DNA of 64,000 bases from Lacrimispora saccharolytica (GTDB lineage: Bacteria > Bacillota > Clostridia > Lachnospirales > Lachnospiraceae): contig JACJJN010000012.1 in NCBI GenBank assembly GCA_016899975.1, positions 32,875 to 96,874 on the forward strand. The letters are read 5' to 3'. Below the pieces are notes generated by a model, which saw only the letters and a list, made by a program, of their open reading frames with translations, did not search any database and was not told where the DNA came from. This document shows positions 34,836 through 44,012 of this stretch, one piece after another. A program made the position numbers and the translations under genes. Each line of letters begins with the position of its first letter. Position 1 is the stretch's first letter.

Positions 34836-35708
34836 TTAACTGAGCGTTCCCTGCAGCCAGATCTGCCCTTTAAAACGCCTTCCAACCTCCGGCTCACCAA
34901 GAAGGTCTTTGGCATTGATGCAGATATCCAGGGGAACGTCATTGCACAAAATACTCATCTGCCACAGCTGTTCTCCCGTAAAAGAATTTACTGTCTTGCT
35001 GACATCCGTGATCTCTCCCAGAATACTGTACTGGTCACATTCCAGCCCATAGGGCATGAAATAATTGTCCACGATAGACAGAACATCCTCATTGACAATC
35101 CTCCGGGAGATCATCGCATATGTATCGATATCTTCCATCGTCAGGCTCTCGATCGCGTCCTCGTCACCGTTTCTGGCCGCTGCCAGCAGAGAACTTTTCT
35201 GCTGCCAGGATGCTTTTGCCTCGGCAGCCTTTGCCGGGTCCTTTCTGACCGGCAGCAGGATCATTCCTTCCTTTGCCAGCCCGGAAAGCATCAGAGGCGG
35301 CTGTTCCTTCCAGTCCCTCATCTCTTTTCGGGAATTCAGGTAATCCGCCGTATTGATCAGATAAAAGATCAGCGTGATCCCAAGCCTCAGATCATCGCAG
35401 CCGCCGACATAAGACTCCCTCGCAATATGGCGTTCGATGGAAACCTCCTCATACGTGGTGATCTGTCCGCCGGTAAAATACGGATGATAATATTCCATCT
35501 GAAACTCACCATTTTCATCGTATTCCCCGCAGACAGTGATTCCACAGTCATATCCATACTCTCTGGAAAATTCCACAAAAGAGCGGTGTTTTTCATTTTC
35601 CGCTATCTTTTTGGTGTCGTAATTTTCCAGGACATCCCTGATGATCCGCTCCAGATCTTTTCTGTTTTCCAGCCCGGAAAATCCCACTGCTTTCATAAAT
35701 GCATGCAT
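34836..35708 (-). CDS. DUF3881 family protein
   Basis: 290 residues from ATG 35708, placed 8 bases after GGAGG; the GTG three codons earlier overlaps that site. MHAFMKAVGFSGLENRKDLE, ITVCGEYDENGEFQMEYYHP, VERHIARESYVGGCDDLRLG and FYLINTADYL are the recurrent blocks of this Lachnospiraceae-centred family. No catalytic motif is obvious. Its constant place beside serS suggests a housekeeping role, but none is known to me. Confidence 0.75.
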   Translation of the reverse strand: MHAFMKAVGFSGLENRKDLERIIRDVLENYDTKKIAENEKHRSFVEFSREYGYDCGITVCGEYDENGEFQMEYYHPYFTGGQITTYEEVSIERHIARESYVGGCDDLRLGITLIFYLINTADYLNSRKEMRDWKEQPPLMLSGLAKEGMILLPVRKDPAKAAEAKASWQQKSSLLAAARNGDEDAIESLTMEDIDTYAMISRRIVNEDVLSIVDNYFMPYGLECDQYSILGEITDVSKTVNSFTGEQLWQMSILCNDVPLDICINAKDLLGEPEVGRRFKGQIWLQGTLS

Positions 35709-35728
35709 GAAAAACACCTCCTCTTTCT

Positions 35729-37015
35729 TTATTTCTTCGGGATCAGTTTCTCTTTTCCGCCCATGTACATACGCAGCGGTTCCGGAATATTTACGGTTCC
35801 GTCTGCATTCAGATTGTTCTCCAGAAATGCGATCAGCATACGCGGCGGAGCAACTACCGTATTATTCAGTGTATGCGCCAGGTACTTGCCATTTTCCCCG
35901 TTGACACGGATCTTCAGTCTTCTTGCCTGTGCGTCTCCCAGGTTGGAGCAGCTTCCCACTTCAAAATATTTTTTCTGACGCGGAGACCATGCTTCCACAT
36001 CCACAGACTTCACTTTCAGGTCTGCCAGATCTCCGGAGCAGCATTCCAGCGTACGAACCGGGATATCCAGAGAGCGGAACAGATCCACAGTATTTTTCCA
36101 CAGTTTCTCATACCACATCATGCTGTCTTCCGGTTTACATACAACAACCATTTCCTGTTTTTCAAACTGATGGATCCGGTACACACCTCTCTCCTCGATT
36201 CCGTGAGCGCCTTTTTCCTTACGGAAACACGGAGAATAGCTGGTCAGTGTCAGAGGCAGTTTTTCTTCCGGAATAATCTTGTCGATAAACTTTCCGATCA
36301 TAGAATGCTCGCTGGTTCCGATCAGATACAGATCCTCGCCCTCGATCTTATACATCATGGATTCCATCTCCGCAAAGCTCATAACGCCGTTCACGACATT
36401 TCCGTGGATCATAAAAGGCGGCACACAGTAGGTAAATCCGCGGTCGATCATAAAGTCACGGGCATAAGACAGAATAGCGGAATGCAGTCTCGCAACGTCT
36501 CCCATCAGGTAGTAAAAACCGTTTCCGGCAACTTCTCTTGCGCTGTCCAGATCAATACCATCGAAAGATTCCATAATGTCTGTGTGATATGGAATCTCAA
36601 AATCCGGAACGACCGGATCGCCAAAACGCTCTAATTCTACGTTCTCGCTGTCATCTTTTCCGATCGGAACCGATGGATCGATGATATTCGGAATAATCAT
36701 CATGATCTTCTGGATTTCTTCTTCTACTTCTTTCTCTCTTGCGGAAAGTTCCGAGATACGCTCGCCGTCAGCAGCTACCTGCTTCTTTACCTCTTCCGCT
36801 TCCGCTCTCTTGCCCTGACCCATCAGCGCGCCAATCTGTTTAGAAATTTTATTTTTCTTTGCACGAAGAGATTCCACTTCCTGCTTGATATCACGGTTCT
36901 CTCTGTCCAGAGCAATAACCTTGTCCACAAGCTCCAGCTTCTGATCCTGAAATTTATTGCGGATGTTCTGTTTTACCACTTCCGGATTTTCTCTTAAAAA
37001 CTTAATGTCTAACAT
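35729..37015 (-). CDS. serS: Seryl-tRNA synthetase
   Basis: 428 residues from ATG 37015 behind AGGAGGAAATT; an earlier GTG-like start adds eight unconserved residues. N-terminal antiparallel coiled coil (about 30-100) for the tRNA-Ser variable arm, then class II core: motif 2 FRKEKGAHGIEERGVYRIHQF-type region near 268-285 (FRxE) and motif 3 PPRMLIAFLENN near 386. Length typical (~425). No T-box leader is present in the 66 bases before it. Confidence 0.97.
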   Translation of the reverse strand: MLDIKFLRENPEVVKQNIRNKFQDQKLELVDKVIALDRENRDIKQEVESLRAKKNKISKQIGALMGQGKRAEAEEVKKQVAADGERISELSAREKEVEEEIQKIMMIIPNIIDPSVPIGKDDSENVELERFGDPVVPDFEIPYHTDIMESFDGIDLDSAREVAGNGFYYLMGDVARLHSAILSYARDFMIDRGFTYCVPPFMIHGNVVNGVMSFAEMESMMYKIEGEDLYLIGTSEHSMIGKFIDKIIPEEKLPLTLTSYSPCFRKEKGAHGIEERGVYRIHQFEKQEMVVVCKPEDSMMWYEKLWKNTVDLFRSLDIPVRTLECCSGDLADLKVKSVDVEAWSPRQKKYFEVGSCSNLGDAQARRLKIRVNGENGKYLAHTLNNTVVAPPRMLIAFLENNLNADGTVNIPEPLRMYMGGKEKLIPKK

Positions 37016-37081
37016 AATTTCCTCCTGTATTTCCCTCACTTCGTATTGTTAAGGCTATCATATACCAGTATATACATTTTT

Positions 37082-37618
37082 TCAAGCATTGAACCCTTCG
37101 TCCAGCAGGTCCAGCGTATCATCCATGGAAACTGCCTGGCGAAGCGCATCAATTTCCTCATCACTCAACATAATGTAGGATTCCCCTTTGACAATCTCCT
37201 TAATATAAAGGAAACAATTATCACGGCTGTGAATTGCGTTCAGGATAAATCCTGTATTGTTTTCATCCAGCATAGCCAGTGCGAAACTCAGCTTTCCTCC
37301 TACATCATCAAACGCGTCGTATTTGACAATTCCATACTTGTTTAAAGTCTTTCCAAAAACTTTTTTCAGAACACTGATATCTTTCTGATTGACCTCGTTA
37401 TATTTTGTCAGACGGTCAATTTCCTTAAATCTCGCCGAAAACAGCTTCTCCAGTGACTGCCCCTCCCGTCCTTTCATAAAACTTTTGTATTTTTGATTCA
37501 GACGGGTCAGACGCAATGACATGCTCACTGTCATAATCATAAGTATAATAACCAGAACGATCAGGAGAAGTACTACGATTCCCAGATCGATTCCGACTTT
37601 TTCAAACAGACTGCTCAT
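37082..37618 (-). CDS. DUF4446 family membrane-anchored protein
   Basis: 178 residues. One N-terminal transmembrane helix (about 12-38, VVLLLIVLVIILMIMTV) followed by a coiled-coil stretch (LTRLNQKYKSFMKGREGQSL) and a beta-rich domain (KYDAFDDVGGKLSFALAMLD, then LDENNTGFILNAIHSRD). DUF4446 genes regularly follow parB in Firmicutes, as here (16 bases after parB). Possible link to chromosome segregation at the membrane is inference. Confidence 0.85.
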   Translation of the reverse strand: MSSLFEKVGIDLGIVVLLLIVLVIILMIMTVSMSLRLTRLNQKYKSFMKGREGQSLEKLFSARFKEIDRLTKYNEVNQKDISVLKKVFGKTLNKYGIVKYDAFDDVGGKLSFALAMLDENNTGFILNAIHSRDNCFLYIKEIVKGESYIMLSDEEIDALRQAVSMDDTLDLLDEGFNA

Positions 37619-37634
37619 TGTATTTCCCCTTATC

Positions 37635-38570
37635 TTATTCGTTTATGGACTCAAACAGTTCCACCAGTCTCTCCAGTTCTTCCTGGGAATAATATTCAAT
37701 TTCTATTTTCCCCTTCTGCTTGCTTCCTCTCCGGATAGAAACCTTGGTTCCAACGATTCCCTTGATCTTTTCTTCCAGACTTTCATAGATCGCATCTTGT
37801 GCAGAATCCGTCTCCTTCGGCTTCTTAACCTTCGGATTCAGCACCTCCTTGACCAGCCGTTCTGTCTCACGCACGCTCAGCTTCTCATCAAAAACCTTTC
37901 CGGCAAGAATATACTGCTCGTCCTTATCTTCAATCGCCAGCAGAGCACGCGCATGACCGGTGGTGATCATCTCATCAATGACCATCTGCTGCACACGATC
38001 ATCCAGCTTGAGCAGACGCATGGAGTTTGTCACCGCAGTACGGCTCTTGGAAACCCTCTCCGCGATCTCATCCTGATGCAGATGAAATTCTTCCATCAGA
38101 CGCTTGAACGCAACCGCCTCCTCAATCGGATTCAGCGATTCCCTCTGAATATTTTCAATCAATGAAATTTCTACCACTTCCTGGTCAGAAAACTCCTTGA
38201 CAATCACAGGAACCTCTTTCAATCCAGCCAGTTTTGCGGCTCTCCATCGACGTTCTCCTGCAATAATTTCGTAATACTCCTCTTTTTTCTTAACGAGAAT
38301 CGGCTGCAGGATTCCAAACTGACGGATAGAATCTGCCAACTCGATCAGCCCATCCTCATCGAAGTTTTTTCTCGGCTGTTCCCGGTTAGGTTCTACCTCG
38401 CTGATACGAACCTTCATTTCTACAGGTTTTTCGACAACTTTCTCAACGACTTTTTCTACAACCTTTACTTCCGGTTCTTTCTTTGCGGATCCTGCGGAAG
38501 ACTTCGCCGCCGAAGATGGTGCGATCAGCGAATCCAGACCTTTCCCAAGACCGCCCTTTCTTACTGCCAT
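37635..38570 (-). CDS. parB: Chromosome-partitioning protein ParB (Spo0J)
   Basis: 311 residues. GLGKGLDSLI at the N-terminus, box I with EPNREQPRKNFDE near 65-80 and the CTPase arginines in AGERRWRAAKLAG near 112, HTH around 155-180 (QDEIAERVSKSRTAVTNSMRL), C-terminal dimer domain. CTP-dependent clamp loading at parS; three perfect parS sites lie 1-1.8 kb upstream. Overlaps parA by 10 bases. Confidence 0.97.
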   Translation of the reverse strand: MAVRKGGLGKGLDSLIAPSSAAKSSAGSAKKEPEVKVVEKVVEKVVEKPVEMKVRISEVEPNREQPRKNFDEDGLIELADSIRQFGILQPILVKKKEEYYEIIAGERRWRAAKLAGLKEVPVIVKEFSDQEVVEISLIENIQRESLNPIEEAVAFKRLMEEFHLHQDEIAERVSKSRTAVTNSMRLLKLDDRVQQMVIDEMITTGHARALLAIEDKDEQYILAGKVFDEKLSVRETERLVKEVLNPKVKKPKETDSAQDAIYESLEEKIKGIVGTKVSIRRGSKQKGKIEIEYYSQEELERLVELFESINE

Positions 38571-39337
38571 GACTCATCCCCCTTATGTATTACTTCCTCC
38601 GCCAGCAGACGGTAACTCTCCGCTCCTGTGGACTTACTGTCATAATAGTTAATTGGGAGACCATAACTTGGGGCTTCCGCCAGACGCACATTTCTTGGAA
38701 TGATCGTCTTATAAATATTCTGATTCAGACTGTTCTTTACATTCTCCACAACCTGCAGAGAAAGATTTCTCCGGGCATCATACATGGTAAACACAACGCC
38801 CTCAATTTCCAACGAAGCATTCAGTCTGTCCTGTACCAGATCAATCGTATGCATCAGCTGTGACAAACCTTCCAGTGCATAATACTCACACTGAATCGGA
38901 ACAAGCACAGAATCCGCCGTTGTCATCGCATTGATCGTCAGCATATTCAGTGAGGGCGGACAATCAATGATAATAAAGTCATATTCCTCCCGAACCTCGT
39001 CAACTGCATTTCTCAGGACATATTCCTTTCCCTCCACATCGATCAGCTCGATCTCCGCACCGGCAAGGTTAACATTCGAAGGAATCAGAGACAGATTGTC
39101 AAATTCCAGCGGAATGATACACTCCTGAATAGAACTATCGCCTAACAACAGCTCATAAACCGTATTTTCCACATCATCTTTCTCGATGCCAAGCCCACTG
39201 GTCGTATTTCCCTGCGGATCAATATCGATTGCCAGAACCTTTTTCCCCATCTCAGCAAGACATGCAGAAAGATTGATAGCTGTCGTGGATTTTCCTACTC
39301 CGCCTTTTTGATTAGCTATCGCAATCGTTCTTCCCAA
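38561..39337 (-). CDS. parA: ParA family ATPase (Soj)
   Basis: 258 residues from TTG 39337 with AAGGAGGAAGTG upstream. Deviant Walker A NQKGGVGKSTTAINL near residues 9-23, Walker A' LAIDIDPQGNTTSGLG near 36, Walker B YDFIIIDCPPSL near 113. No N-terminal HTH, so it is the short chromosomal type. With ParB it handles origin segregation and, in spore formers, feeds into DnaA and sporulation control. Confidence 0.97.
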   Translation of the reverse strand: MGRTIAIANQKGGVGKSTTAINLSACLAEMGKKVLAIDIDPQGNTTSGLGIEKDDVENTVYELLLGDSSIQECIIPLEFDNLSLIPSNVNLAGAEIELIDVEGKEYVLRNAVDEVREEYDFIIIDCPPSLNMLTINAMTTADSVLVPIQCEYYALEGLSQLMHTIDLVQDRLNASLEIEGVVFTMYDARRNLSLQVVENVKNSLNQNIYKTIIPRNVRLAEAPSYGLPINYYDSKSTGAESYRLLAEEVIHKGDESWQ

Positions 39338-39483
39338 AACACTTCCTCCTTCTTAAAATCATAAAAACACAGGATGTTTTCAAAACGCAAAAGAAATTTC
39401 TGACAATTTACCAAACATAAATTGCAGAAACAAACAATCAAAACGTAACCATTCAACAAATCAAATCACATTGCCAGTCGAAC

Positions 39484-39556
39484 CATTACCTCAATGCACT
39501 ATTGCAATATATTATTTCAACTTATTATTGCAATTCATTATCTCAATGCGTTATCT
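39484..39556. repeat. Iteron-like degenerate tandem array upstream of parA
   Basis: Successive 12-14 base units of the form ATTATxTCAATGC / ATTATTGCAATTC (ATTACCTCAATGC, CTATTGCAATAT, ATTATTTCAACT, TATTATTGCAATTC, ATTATCTCAATGC). About five units, about 150 bases before the parA start and 50 bases from the first parS. Role unknown; candidate binding sites for a regulator of parAB. Confidence 0.5.
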
Positions 39557-39608
39557 AAAATATCCTGATTTCATAATAACATAGAAAACTTTGAAATACC
39601 ACTGAAAA

Positions 39609-39624
39609 TGTTTCACGTGAAACA
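39609..39624. promoter_or_regulatory. parS site 1
   Basis: TGTTTCACGTGAAACA, a perfect match to the bacterial parS consensus, within a longer palindrome AAAATG...CATTTT. Confidence 0.98.
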
Positions 39625-39951
39625 TTTTCTATGTTTTTACTGTTTTTCACAGGATAATCCTTGCTTTTTTGTGAATAAATCAATCTTTCCATTTTCTTCT
39701 ACAAATTCACTTATCCCCCAAACACACTCTTTCACTTTTTAAATATACCACTCAAGGAAAAAGTTACAACTAAACTCTTTCAGAAGATGCAAAAGTAAGA
39801 GATAGTTCTAACGGCACACAGAATACTGAAGTCATCTGATACAATCATTCAAATTGTGATACGTTATCTTTCCTGCAGTATTTTTTTAATTCTTATAATA
39901 AGTCCCATAACACATTGAGACCAAAATAAAAGGATATGAATCATTAAATGG

Positions 39952-40078
39952 TAACAATTCCGCCAGCTGAACTGTTACGACCTCCACCCATGCCAAAAAT
40001 CGCTTCGTGATCGAATGCTGCCCGAAGTACTATATTTTCACACAGTCCGCACAGTAAATGCTCAGACCCGACTGAACC
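39952..40078. repeat. Family A composite repeat (long form)
   Basis: TAACAATTCCGCCAGCTGAA opens the element, followed by the middle hairpin around ATCGCTTCGTGAT and the terminal ACACAGTCCGCACAGTAAAT block, ending ACTGAACC. Same modules as 44772-44897 and 63341-63465. Confidence 0.85.
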
Positions 40079-40089
40079 ATTCCGCAAAA

Positions 40090-40105
40090 TGTTTCACGTG
40101 AAACA
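40090..40105. promoter_or_regulatory. parS site 2
   Basis: Perfect TGTTTCACGTGAAACA, just after the family A element. Confidence 0.98.
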
Positions 40106-40370
40106 TTTCAAATGCATAATTTCATTTCCTTTATTTTATCAAATATTCTCAAAATACTTTCTTCCCACTACACACCACAATTTATTCAGAATAAATTCCG
40201 AAGCCAAAAAGTCACAACCGACTATGTCGACCAAACTTTAAGTAAGTCCCTGTGCAAAAGCTACATATAATTTTAGGAAATGTCTATAATCAAAAAATAC
40301 AATAAACACACTTTCTTTTACTCTGTACACTCAAACAAGTAGCTATATCGAAACAAACTAAATCTCTAAA

Positions 40371-40386
40371 TGTTTCACGTGAAACA
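40371..40386. promoter_or_regulatory. parS site 3
   Basis: Perfect TGTTTCACGTGAAACA. Sites 1-3 are spaced about 481 and 281 bases. Confidence 0.98.
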
Positions 40387-40807
40387 TTCAACTTCATTTT
40401 TATTCTTCAACTCTTTTCAATAATCCAAAATCCTATTTTCCGTAGATTCATGGGATTTCACTATTTTTCTATACACATTATAAAGTTAAAATTCAGCATT
40501 TCATTTTCTCTCAAACTGAAATTCCAAAAAACTTTTGACCCTTCTCATAATTTGTTATATCTATATCTATATTTACATCTATATTTATACCATTAGACAA
40601 AAAACTTATTATCACAAAAATTCCAGATTTATTGATATTCAAAAAAATAAGATAGAAATAAAAAAAACATTTAGAGAAATATAAACCATATCTAAGATCA
40701 ATCTTAACTTTCGCAAAACACAAAACCAGCAAGTACAAAACCCACAATCAATAAAAGACTAAATAAGCACTCAAACAAAATATACACCTTTCCGTCCCCA
40801 AAGCCCA
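40387..40807. other. AT-rich intergenic stretch
   Basis: No supportable gene. Contains a short run of TATATCTATATCTATATTTA-like direct repeats near 40555-40590. A 78-codon open frame on the minus strand has no ribosome site and a composition explained by the AT content. Confidence 0.5.
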
Positions 40808-41232
40808 GAAAGCAGTCAGAGGCAGGTGGTATGCGTGTACGGCGGGCATCTGGAAAGATGTGAGAAACTCTTAACGCTCCGAAGTCCCGGAGGACGGGTC
40901 AGGCGAAGTGCCACACGCACTAGAGCGTGCTTGAAAATTCATTCCTGCAATCTGCACGCCCCACTTTGCAGGAAATCTGCCCCAAAATCAGTCAGCGTAG
41001 CCCGCTACGCCTCCTAATTTCGGGGCAGATTTCCCACAAACTGTGACGCACATCTCGCAGAAAGCAATTTTCAAACACGCTCTAAGCCTGAGGAGCGCTG
41101 AGATGGGAATTGATCAACAATTCCTATCGAATCGCTCCGGTGCCCGTCCGCAGGGGCTTCGGAACGTTTAGAGTTTCCGCATCTTTCCAGCCGCCCGTCG
41201 TACACGCATACCACCTGCCCCTGACTGCTTTC
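40808..41232. repeat. Family B giant nested inverted repeat
   Basis: Outer arms of about 91 bases (40808-40898 and 41142-41232) match with roughly 85% identity by eye, e.g. GAAAGCAGTCAGAGGCAGGT against its complement at the right end. Inside lie a second pair carrying TAGAGCGTG(C/T)TTGAAAATT (near 40921 and 41084) and a third perfect hairpin GGAAATCTGCCCC/GGGGCAGATTTCC (40971-41034). No reading frame spans it. Confidence 0.85.
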
Positions 41233-41293
41233 GTCCGCTTAACCACTAAAGTGCCTCTCATCATTATGTAAACCTTAAAATTACAACTTCCCA

Positions 41294-41322
41294 TTGTAAC
41301 TTGGAGTCATTTATCTTATAAT
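41294..41322 (+). promoter_or_regulatory. Promoter of the alpha/beta hydrolase gene
   Basis: TTGTAA, 17-base spacer, TATAAT, 30 bases before the start codon. Confidence 0.75.
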
Positions 41323-41352
41323 AAGAGTAGTAGCTTCAGAAAGGAGAACCGC

Positions 41353-42306
41353 ATGAAAAATTCGAAGAAAAAACTTGTCACCATCAGTATCCTGACGACT
41401 CTTTCCGGTGTGGCGATTTACGCCATCAACCGTTTTATTTCTACGACCTCTGTGATGAAAAACCTGCTCCCTGCCGAAGAAAAACAATATTACGACTGGC
41501 AGTTCGGCAAAATCTTTTATACGAAAAAAGGAACCGGAGCGCCTCTGCTTCTGATCCATGATCTGCAATGCTCCAGCAGCAGCTATGAATGGAGACACCT
41601 GATCGACACTCTCTCAAAAGATTATACCGTTTATGCCCTGGACCTGCTTGGCTGCGGACGTTCCGATAAACCAAAGATCACTTACACAAACTTTCTCTAT
41701 GTGCAGCTGATCACAAACTTTATCAAAAACGTGATCGGATGTCCCACAGACGTGATCGCTACCGGCATGTCAGGTTCCTTTGTGATCACAGCATGCAATA
41801 CAGTTCCGGAATGCTTTAAGAAAATCATGCTGATCAATCCGGAAGACCTGTCCCGATTGAATCAGATTCCGAACAAAAAGAGCAAATTCGTAAAATGCCT
41901 GATCGAACTTCCTCTGATTGGCACCCTGCTCTACCATACGGTGACCGCTCATTCCAATATCGAACTGCTTTTCACCGAAAAACTGCTGTACAACCCGTTC
42001 CACGAAAATCAGCAGGATATTGACACCTATTATGAAGGCGCACACCGTGGCAACGGCAACGGAAAGTATCTTCTGTCCAGCCTGGTTGGAAATTATGTCA
42101 ACCTGAATCTGACGCATGCTCTGAAGAATGTCAATAACAGCATTTATATCCTCGGCGGAGCCGCAGAAGACGGAATCCAGGAAACCCTGGCGCTTTATAC
42201 GTCTCTGAATCCATCCATTGAAACGGAACTGATCTCCAAGGCAAAACATCTGCCGCAGCTTGAAACTCCTGTGGAGGTTCTGGAACGTATTAAAATTTTC
42301 TTTTAA
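41353..42306 (+). CDS. Alpha/beta fold hydrolase, membrane-anchored
   Basis: 317 residues. An N-terminal hydrophobic helix (about 8-26, LVTISILTTLSGVAIYAINRF) may anchor it. Then LLLIHDLQCSSSSYEWRHLI near 72 and VYALDLLGCGRSDKP near 98, typical of the fold. The nucleophile elbow is ATGMSGSFVI near 136, giving Ser in G-M-S-G-S; the catalytic His is probably in SKAKHLPQLETP near the C-terminus. Substrate unknown. AGAAAGGAG precedes the ATG. Confidence 0.82.
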   Translation: MKNSKKKLVTISILTTLSGVAIYAINRFISTTSVMKNLLPAEEKQYYDWQFGKIFYTKKGTGAPLLLIHDLQCSSSSYEWRHLIDTLSKDYTVYALDLLGCGRSDKPKITYTNFLYVQLITNFIKNVIGCPTDVIATGMSGSFVITACNTVPECFKKIMLINPEDLSRLNQIPNKKSKFVKCLIELPLIGTLLYHTVTAHSNIELLFTEKLLYNPFHENQQDIDTYYEGAHRGNGNGKYLLSSLVGNYVNLNLTHALKNVNNSIYILGGAAEDGIQETLALYTSLNPSIETELISKAKHLPQLETPVEVLERIKIFF

Positions 42307-42352
42307 CATCAAAACACCCGATCGCATATATTCGTGTAAATCACGTAAGTAC

Positions 42353-42427
42353 TAGAGCGTGTTTGAAAATTCATTCCTGCAAATTGTGACGTGCAGATTG
42401 CAGGAATGAATTTTCAAACACGCTCTA
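42353..42427. repeat. Family B hairpin with perfect 30-base arms
   Basis: TAGAGCGTGTTTGAAAATTC continuing to CATTCCTGCAA (42353-42382) is repeated exactly inverted at 42398-42427, with a 15-base loop. No T-run follows, so it is not an ordinary terminator. Confidence 0.95.
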
Positions 42428-42588
42428 TTCTATTTCCAAACCCTTTTCATATTTTACAAACTACCGATATGTCAGCCTCACGAAAAACCGCTTCGCGATG
42501 GAGAAAATATCCGCGGACACGGTAGTTTCCTACGTTCTGCGCAGTAAATACGCCGATTTTTCCGAAATTTTATGAAACCATCTCAGTC

Positions 42589-42650
42589 AAATACCCCGCA
42601 GCAAGCTACGGGGCATCAAACTTGTAGCGCAGCAGAGCTGCGGGGTATTT
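42589..42650. repeat. Hairpin adjoining the family C repeat
   Basis: AAATACCCCGCAGC and GCTGCGGGGTATTT, a perfect 14-base inverted repeat around 34 bases. Preceding bases 42478-42545 carry a degraded family A module (CGCTTCGCGATGG, then GTTCTGCGCAGTAAATACG). Confidence 0.75.
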
Positions 42651-42656
42651 GACCCT

Positions 42657-42718
42657 CGCGGCAGTCGCCAAATGGACATGCAAGCATGTCCGCTTGGCTC
42701 GTTGCCCGCGGGAATAAA
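42657..42718. repeat. Family C palindromic repeat (complete copy)
   Basis: GCCAAATGGACATGC and GCATGTCCGCTTGGC hairpin with GC-rich flanks, ending just before the promoter of the GntR operon. Confidence 0.85.
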
Positions 42719-42731
42719 CAGTATATAACAC

Positions 42732-42760
42732 TTGACAACAGTTATCTACTGTTATATAAT
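42732..42760 (+). promoter_or_regulatory. Promoter and operator of the GntR-ABC operon
   Basis: TTGACA, 17-base spacer, TATAAT (both consensus). A dyad AACAGT-5-ACTGTT (42737-42753) fills the spacer, the expected position for repression by the GntR protein encoded directly downstream. Confidence 0.88.
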
Positions 42761-42786
42761 GTTTGTAAATAGAGGAGGTTATAAAC

Positions 42787-43161
42787 ATGAAGATCATCAT
42801 AAACAGCTCTCTGATGATCCCGATCTATGAACAGATCACAGACCAGATCAAAGCCCTGATCCGCTGCGGAGAGCTGAAGGAAAACGACAGTCTTCCGTCT
42901 GTGCGGTCTTTATCGAAAGAACTGAAAATCAGCGCGCTTACAGTCAAAAAGGCATATGACAGTCTGGAAGCGGAAGGTTACACGGCAACCATTCATGGAA
43001 AAGGGACCTATGTAACAGCAAGCAATACAGAACTATTGTTGGAAGAACAGAAAAAAGAAGTGGAAACAGATCTGGAAAAAGCGGTTCTGAAAGGCAGGCG
43101 GTGCGGACTCAGTGATGAAGAGATCCGGAGCTTATTTGAATTGATTTTGGAGGATTTATGA
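42787..43161 (+). CDS. GntR family regulator, YtrA type
   Basis: 124 residues. Winged helix at about 10-75: PIYEQITDQIKALIRCGELK, LPSVRSLSKELKISALTVKK, ending with a ~40-residue helical tail. The short effector tail is the YtrA class, which regulates adjacent ABC transporters. AGAGGAGGTTATAAAC precedes the ATG, and the stop overlaps the ATPase start by 4 bases. Autoregulation through the dyad in its promoter is likely. Confidence 0.93.
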   Translation: MKIIINSSLMIPIYEQITDQIKALIRCGELKENDSLPSVRSLSKELKISALTVKKAYDSLEAEGYTATIHGKGTYVTASNTELLLEEQKKEVETDLEKAVLKGRRCGLSDEEIRSLFELILEDL

Positions 43162-44012
43162 TGCTGAAAATCGAACATGTAAGAAAAAACTATGATACGT
43201 TCTCATTGGACTGCTCCCTGGAAGTCCCACAGGGATGCGTCACCGGTCTCATCGGACAGAATGGCGCCGGAAAAACCACAACCTTCAAGGCACTTCTGGG
43301 ACTGATTTCCATTGACGGTGGATCCATACAGATTTTTGATAAGAATCTGCAGGAATTTCAGGTACAGGATAAGCAGAAATTAGGTGTTGTCCTTTCCGAT
43401 TCCGGATTCAGCGGATATCTCACCGTAGATGATATCATTCCTGTTCTGACACACCTTTATGATTCGTTCGACCAATCCTTTTTCCTGCAGCACCTTCAGA
43501 AATTCGGCCTGCCGCGCGGCAAAAAGATCCGGGAATTTTCCACCGGCATGAAAGCAAAACTGAAAGTCCTGGCGGCAATTTCCCACAATCCAAGGCTTCT
43601 GATCCTGGACGAACCGACCGCAGGTCTGGACGTGGTCGCACGGGATGAATTACTGGATATGTTGAGAACTTTTATGGAACAGGATGAACAGCGGTCTATT
43701 CTGATCAGTTCCCACATTTCCAGCGACCTGGAAACCATGTGCGACGATCTTTATATGATCCATGAAGGCAGGATCATTCTCCACGAAGACACGGATGTCC
43801 TTCTCAGTGATTATGCGCTGCTGAAAGTAAATGAGGAGCAATACCGCCGTCTGGACACGCAATATCTTTTATGTTCCAGAAAGGAAAGCTACGGCTACAG
43901 CTGCCTGACCAATCAGAAACAGTTCTATCTGGAAAATTATCCGGAAATCGCCGTTGAAAAAGGCAGCATAGACAATGTAGTCACAATGATGATAAGAGGT
44001 GAAAAATTATGA
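43158..44012 (+). CDS. ABC transporter ATP-binding protein
   Basis: 284 residues. Walker A GQNGAGKTTTFKALLG near 35-50, ABC signature FSTGMKAKLKVLA near 128 (FSTGM in place of LSGGQ, common in this YtrB-like group), Walker B RLLILDEPTAGLDVVARDEL near 150, and the H-loop in LISSHISSDLE. Works with the permease that follows. Function likely export or envelope-stress related, by family analogy. Confidence 0.93.
   Translation: MMLKIEHVRKNYDTFSLDCSLEVPQGCVTGLIGQNGAGKTTTFKALLGLISIDGGSIQIFDKNLQEFQVQDKQKLGVVLSDSGFSGYLTVDDIIPVLTHLYDSFDQSFFLQHLQKFGLPRGKKIREFSTGMKAKLKVLAAISHNPRLLILDEPTAGLDVVARDELLDMLRTFMEQDEQRSILISSHISSDLETMCDDLYMIHEGRIILHEDTDVLLSDYALLKVNEEQYRRLDTQYLLCSRKESYGYSCLTNQKQFYLENYPEIAVEKGSIDNVVTMMIRGEKL

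Noticed and set aside
39484..39556. CRISPR array
   Set aside because: Units are about 13 bases, degenerate and contiguous, without spacers. No cas gene is present in the window.
40511..40747. 78-codon hydrophobic frame near parS
   Set aside because: Its Ile/Phe/Tyr-rich composition follows from the AT content; no ribosome site and no family resemblance.
40826..41017. 63-codon frame inside the giant inverted repeat
   Set aside because: It lies entirely within hairpin arms, is Arg/Ser-rich, and no ribosome site precedes it.
42353..42427. Ordinary terminator for the alpha/beta hydrolase
   Set aside because: The 30-base perfect stem is AT-balanced with no T-run, and the sequence recurs in non-terminator contexts at 40921, 41084 and 45750.
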